DNA from: Saprospiraceae bacterium
GTDB taxonomy: Bacteria > Bacteroidota > Bacteroidia > Chitinophagales > Saprospiraceae
Reading direction: 5' to 3'
DNA length: 64,000 nt
Assembly (NCBI GenBank): GCA_021738725.1
Contig: JAIPBE010000002.1
Coordinates: forward strand, 1-64,000
Under the pieces are notes generated by a model. That model was not told the DNA's origin, did no database searches, and saw nothing but the letters and a program-made list of their open reading frames with translations. Shown here piece after piece: positions 61,038 through 64,000 of this stretch. The translations under genes and the position numbers were made by a program. Position 1 is the stretch's first letter, and every line of letters starts with the position of its first letter.

Positions 61038-62306
61038 ATGAGGTATCAAGCCATTCAATTAAGGTCGCAATTTCGTTTGATGGCGGTGGCGTTGATCCTT
61101 TGCTTGATCAGTCTACTTCGCCTCCACTCCCAACCAGCCAATACACCCCCTATTCTGGTCATGCCAGGCAAGGTCGTCCGTGTTCCTTTCCACTATGAAA
61201 ATGGCTTTATCGTCGTCAACATCCTCTTCCAGCACATCCTGCCCTTGCGCTTTATCATCGATACAGGTGCTGAATACACCATCCTGACCCAAAAGGCAGT
61301 CAGTGACCTTCTGAAAATGACATATGACCGTGAATATTCCATGATGGGTTCGGATATGCGGACGGTGATAGAGGCCTTACTGGTCCGCGATGTAGACCTG
61401 GAGATCAGGCACATACAATTGTTGCACCGCGATATTCTGGTCACAAAAGAGGACTATTTCCAGATCAATTACTTCACAGGATCTCCGATTCATGGCATCC
61501 TGGGAGCAGATATCCTCAGTCGATTTGTCATCCGTATTGACTATAAAAGACAGTTGATCGACTTTATTGACCCGGCAGCATTCGATGTAGAAAGGGGGTA
61601 TGAAGAAATACCGATGACACTTTATCGCAACAAACCCTTTCTTCATCTGGCCACGAAGATCCATGAGAATACGGATCCTCTTCCGTTCAAATATCTGTTG
61701 GATACAGGAGCTGCTCTACCCTTGCTGCTCCTGACCAACAGCCACCCGGCCATACATTTGCCGGATCATGTCATTCAGGGCATTTTGGGGATGGGGCTCG
61801 GCGGATTTCTAACAGGGGCCATCGGGCGGGTGCAGCAGGTACATCTGGCAACATTTCCGATCAACAATCTGGTCGGTAGCTTTCAGGATGTTTCGCTTTA
61901 TCCGGACACAACGCATTTGCAGGGCCGCCACGGTATTTTGGGCAATCTGGTCCTGGACCGGTTTGATCTGATCCTGGACTATCCCCGCGAACGGGTATTT
62001 GTCCGTCCGAACGATAACTATTCGGACCCATTCCCGGTAGATCGAAGTGGCCTGTTTCTAATCAGTTCAGGGTTTGATCTGTCTACCATTATGGTTCAGG
62101 ATGTGATTCCGGGGTCTCCTGCCTTTTTCGCCGGGATCCGACCGGGTGATATCATCAAAAAATACAAATGCTGGCCAGTGAGCTTTTTCGGCTTGTCGGG
62201 CTTGACCCAGCGTTTCAGGAAGGAGGCTGGAAAGAAGATCCGGTTGAAGATCAAACGGGGACGGAAACGACTGCATCGGCACTTTGTACTGAAGGACTAT
62301 ATTTAG
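61038..62306 (+). CDS. Two-domain retropepsin-like aspartyl protease with PDZ domain
   Basis: A 422-aa protein with an N-terminal hydrophobic signal or anchor (about 14-32). Two separate aspartyl protease motifs are visible: FIIDTGAEYTIL (Asp75) and YLLDTGAALPLLL (Asp222), so one chain may form the pseudo-dimer that retropepsins need. A PDZ domain follows (about 335-420, with VIPGSPAFFAGIRPGDII). PDZ-bearing clan AA proteases are frequent in Bacteroidota. The ATG at 61038 is used rather than a TTG at 61026. It probably shares a transcript with the decarboxylase 33 bp upstream, but no functional link is seen. Confidence 0.8.
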   Translation: MRYQAIQLRSQFRLMAVALILCLISLLRLHSQPANTPPILVMPGKVVRVPFHYENGFIVVNILFQHILPLRFIIDTGAEYTILTQKAVSDLLKMTYDREYSMMGSDMRTVIEALLVRDVDLEIRHIQLLHRDILVTKEDYFQINYFTGSPIHGILGADILSRFVIRIDYKRQLIDFIDPAAFDVERGYEEIPMTLYRNKPFLHLATKIHENTDPLPFKYLLDTGAALPLLLLTNSHPAIHLPDHVIQGILGMGLGGFLTGAIGRVQQVHLATFPINNLVGSFQDVSLYPDTTHLQGRHGILGNLVLDRFDLILDYPRERVFVRPNDNYSDPFPVDRSGLFLISSGFDLSTIMVQDVIPGSPAFFAGIRPGDIIKKYKCWPVSFFGLSGLTQRFRKEAGKKIRLKIKRGRKRLHRHFVLKDYI

Positions 62307-62329
62307 CCTTGTACATTCAAGCTTAACCT

Positions 62330-62360
62330 TTGGAATTCAGCGAATGAAGTACTATCTTTG
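62330..62360 (+). promoter_or_regulatory. Promoter of rplU-rpmA
   Basis: TTG (62330-62332) and a perfect TATCTTTG (62353-62360) are separated by exactly 20 nt, the best match to the Bacteroidota promoter in the window. The transcript would start near 62367 with a leader of about 17 nt before the rplU ATG. Confidence 0.75.
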
Positions 62361-62383
62361 CAGCCGCTAAAAATAACTCATCT

Positions 62384-62695
62384 ATGTTCGCAATTGTCAC
62401 TATTGCTGGTCAGCAATTCAAAGTCGAGGAAGGGCAAGAGCTCTTCGTCCACCAGCTGGAGGCAGGCGAAGGAGATCAAGTCTCTTTCGCGGAAGTCCTG
62501 CTCACCGAAAACAACGGTCAGGTCACGGTTGGAAAACCCTTTGTTTCAGGGGCTGTGGTTACGGCCTCTGTCATTGGACAACAGAAAGGTGACAAAGTAA
62601 TTGTTTTCAAAAAGAAAAGACGGAAGGGATACCGGGTCAAAAATGGCCACCGTCAAAGTTTCACCAAGATCAAGGTTGAATCCATCAACGCTTAA
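62384..62695 (+). CDS. rplU: 50S ribosomal protein L21
   Basis: A 103-aa protein with the full L21 pattern: MFAIVTIAGQQFKVEEGQ at the start, VSFAEVLL, TVGKPFVSGAVVTASV and the basic end FKKKRRKGYRVKNGHRQSFTKI. L21 binds 23S rRNA in the large subunit. It is followed after 20 bp by rpmA, the usual order. Length is normal for the family. Confidence 0.96.
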   Translation: MFAIVTIAGQQFKVEEGQELFVHQLEAGEGDQVSFAEVLLTENNGQVTVGKPFVSGAVVTASVIGQQKGDKVIVFKKKRRKGYRVKNGHRQSFTKIKVESINA

Positions 62696-62715
62696 TTCAG
62701 AAAAATTAACCGACC

Positions 62716-63441
62716 ATGGCTCACAAGAAAGGGGTAGGTAGTTCAGATAACGGACGCGACAGTAAAAGTAAACGACTTGGTGTCAAGCTCTTCGGAGGAC
62801 AAGACGCCATTGCTGGAAATATCATCATTCGTCAGCGCGGTACCAAATTTCACCCAGGTGAAAATGTGGGAATGGGCAAAGACTTTACCCTGTTTGCACT
62901 TGCTGACGGCGTGGTCAATTTTCGTACGGGTCGCAAAGACCGGACGTATGTGAACATCCTGCCAGATATGACAAAAGTCGCTGAAACTCCGGCTCCTAAG
63001 AAAGCTGCCAAAGCTGCGCCAGCGCCAAAAGCAGCTGCTCCAGCGCCGGCACCGGAGGCGCCAAAAGCTTCCGAAGCACCGGTCGAGAAGGCCGCTGCAA
63101 AGAAAGCGGATACGCCAACTCCAAAGGCGGCAGAGAAAGCAGCTCCGAAGGCAGCTCCTGCGAAAAAGTCGACCAAGAAGATCAAGCCAGACGATCTGAA
63201 GATCGTTGAAGGTGTTGGTCCGAAGATCGAAGAGCTCCTGAAAGCAGCCGGCATCTCCACACTGGAGATCATGGGTGATACCACGACAGATCGCATCAAA
63301 GAAGTTCTCAGCGAAGCGGGTTCACGATATCAGATGCACGACCCGACTACATGGCCAGCACAGGCGAAGATCGCCGCTGCTGGTGACTGGGACGCGCTGA
63401 AGGAATACCAGGATAGCCTGCAAGGCGGCCGCGAGGCATAA
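62716..63441 (+). CDS. rpmA: 50S ribosomal protein L27 with long C-terminal helix-hairpin-helix extension
   Basis: A 241-aa protein. Residues 1-85 are a normal L27 ([41 protein letters not shown]), a protein whose N terminus reaches toward the peptidyl transferase centre. Residues about 88-155 are a flexible Ala/Pro/Lys linker, and residues 156-241 form a compact domain with [19 protein letters not shown], a helix-hairpin-helix pattern (VGPKI) seen in DNA/RNA-binding domains and DUF4332-like proteins, then [14 protein letters not shown]. Typical L27 is about 85-95 residues. The extension is in frame with no stop, so it is part of one chain. The gene ends before a strong terminator. Confidence 0.92.
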   Translation: MAHKKGVGSSDNGRDSKSKRLGVKLFGGQDAIAGNIIIRQRGTKFHPGENVGMGKDFTLFALADGVVNFRTGRKDRTYVNILPDMTKVAETPAPKKAAKAAPAPKAAAPAPAPEAPKASEAPVEKAAAKKADTPTPKAAEKAAPKAAPAKKSTKKIKPDDLKIVEGVGPKIEELLKAAGISTLEIMGDTTTDRIKEVLSEAGSRYQMHDPTTWPAQAKIAAAGDWDALKEYQDSLQGGREA

Positions 63442-63461
63442 GTCTTGCCCCACACAATTAT

Positions 63462-63500
63462 AAAGAGGCGATGATCCGTGGATCATCGCCTCTTTTTTTT
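63462..63500 (+). terminator. Intrinsic terminator of rplU-rpmA
   Basis: A perfect 15-bp stem (63462-63476 with 63481-63495), a CGTG loop and a run of T to 63500 lie 20 bp after the rpmA stop. The T-run overlaps the end of the convergent OstA-like gene (stop at 63499-63501). Confidence 0.88.
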
Positions 63501-64000
63501 ATTCATCGATTCTGGAAGTCTGTTTTGCTCGCCATTTGTCGAGCAGATCAGCATAGTTCATGGGCTTTTCAGCGACTCTCCACTTGAACGCTTCCAACTT
63601 CAGGCTGCCATGATCTACCTGGTCCATCGGATACATGACTGACTTCGGCTCACGGAGATAATAGATATCCTGCACCTGATTGTCCTTGAAAAACAAGACC
63701 ATCTCACTACAGGCGGAGGTATTCACCCCGAGGTATTCATTCTTCTCATCCCGGGCATAATAGACAGATTCGGCATTGCCATTCACATCCATCCTTGACA
63801 GCTCCCCATCCACAAAGGAGGCGATAATAGTGCGTCCTTTGATCTGGTTGTAATAAGGCTCGTCCGGAGCATTGATAATAAGCGCTTTTCTCCACAAATA
63901 GATTGAATCAATGGCGTCATTGGCCATTCGAATAGAGACCGTATCTGCTGTGAACTGGGAAGTATCCGACCAGATGACCGGGTCCTGATAAAAGAAAAAT
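63499..64000 (-). CDS. OstA/LptA-like protein, C-terminal part (runs off the window)
   Basis: The 3' part of a minus-strand gene whose reading frame stays open from 63927 to the right edge (codons give FYQDPVIWSDTSQFTADTV), so the ATG at 63925-63927 is internal and the true start lies beyond 64000. At least 166 residues are visible. Phrases such as IKGRTIIASFVDGELSRMDV, ESVYYARDEKNEYLGVNT and YYLREPKSVMYPMDQ fit OstA-like proteins of Bacteroidota, relatives of the periplasmic LPS-transport protein LptA with repeated beta-strand units. It converges with rpmA and its end overlaps that gene's terminator. Confidence 0.8.
   Translation of the reverse strand, partial: FFFYQDPVIWSDTSQFTADTVSIRMANDAIDSIYLWRKALIINAPDEPYYNQIKGRTIIASFVDGELSRMDVNGNAESVYYARDEKNEYLGVNTSACSEMVLFFKDNQVQDIYYLREPKSVMYPMDQVDHGSLKLEAFKWRVAEKPMNYADLLDKWRAKQTSRIDE

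Noticed and set aside
1-64000. CRISPR arrays, tRNA or rRNA genes, insertion sequences and phage genes
   Set aside because: No regularly spaced direct repeats, clover-leaf-like sequences, rRNA signatures or transposase/integrase-like proteins were seen. The repeats at 4670-7315 and 50610-52390 are in frame within proteins.

Overview
The window is a chromosomal segment of a Bacteroidota bacterium, most likely of the Saprospiria/Chitinophagia side of the phylum. The evidence is four very large secreted proteins ending in the gliding-motility-associated (type B) type IX secretion C-terminal domain, a PorP/SprF protein beside a PD40-OmpA protein, DUF4199 and BatA-type genes around a degenerate dihydroorotase, and promoters of the Bacteroidota form (TTG, about 20 nt, TAnnTTTG). 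No rRNA, tRNA, CRISPR, insertion sequence or phage gene was recognised. Genes are tightly packed; the only gene-free stretch above 300 bp is 39288-39712.

Layout. 28-8919 (minus): type IX secretion unit with a giant calcium-repeat protein, a PorP/SprF protein and an OmpA-like anchor. 9088-13476: S9 peptidase, MurQ etherase, SPFH protein and ribbon-helix-helix protein. 13495-18689: a heptose module (HddC-GmhB fusion, GmhA, HddA, a GDP-sugar 4,6-dehydratase-like protein, a GT4 glycosyltransferase) that would make GDP-D-glycero-D-manno-heptose and probably a deoxy derivative. 18696-24574 (minus): BatA/vWA membrane protein, pseudo-dihydroorotase, DUF4199 protein, GT2 glycosyltransferase and an unknown secreted protein. 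24796-29884 (plus): a compact biosynthetic cluster of carrier protein, proline-type adenylation enzyme, acyl-CoA-dehydrogenase-like flavoprotein, PltA-like flavin halogenase and methyltransferase, whose logic is that of halogenated pyrrolyl-carrier-protein pathways. 29922-30296: a small lipoprotein.

30392-39287 (minus) is a six-gene glycan operon: sulfotransferase-GT4 fusion, GT4, a GT-C-like membrane protein with an unusual soluble insertion, GT2, DUF2304 and GT4. It is followed by two plus-strand tandem paralogues that fuse an MBOAT O-acyltransferase to an SGNH domain (39713-44809). Together these suggest synthesis and decoration (sulfation, O-acylation) of a surface glycan, to which the heptose module may contribute. 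44837-57443 (minus) encodes three type IX-secreted, multi-domain surface proteins with three different N-terminal heads. 57498-62306 holds an APC permease, a secreted metal-binding protein, a PLP decarboxylase and a double-DTG aspartyl protease with PDZ. 62384-63441 is rplU-rpmA, the L27 protein carrying a long extension with a helix-hairpin-helix-like domain. The window ends inside an OstA/LptA-like gene.

The most interesting items are the predicted halopyrrole cluster, a 50-residue 'VLTPEQ' unit shared between a membrane glycosyltransferase and a neighbouring lipoprotein, the sulfotransferase-glycosyltransferase and MBOAT-SGNH fusions, and the L27 extension. All assignments come from reading the sequence and from remembered family features; no database search was run.
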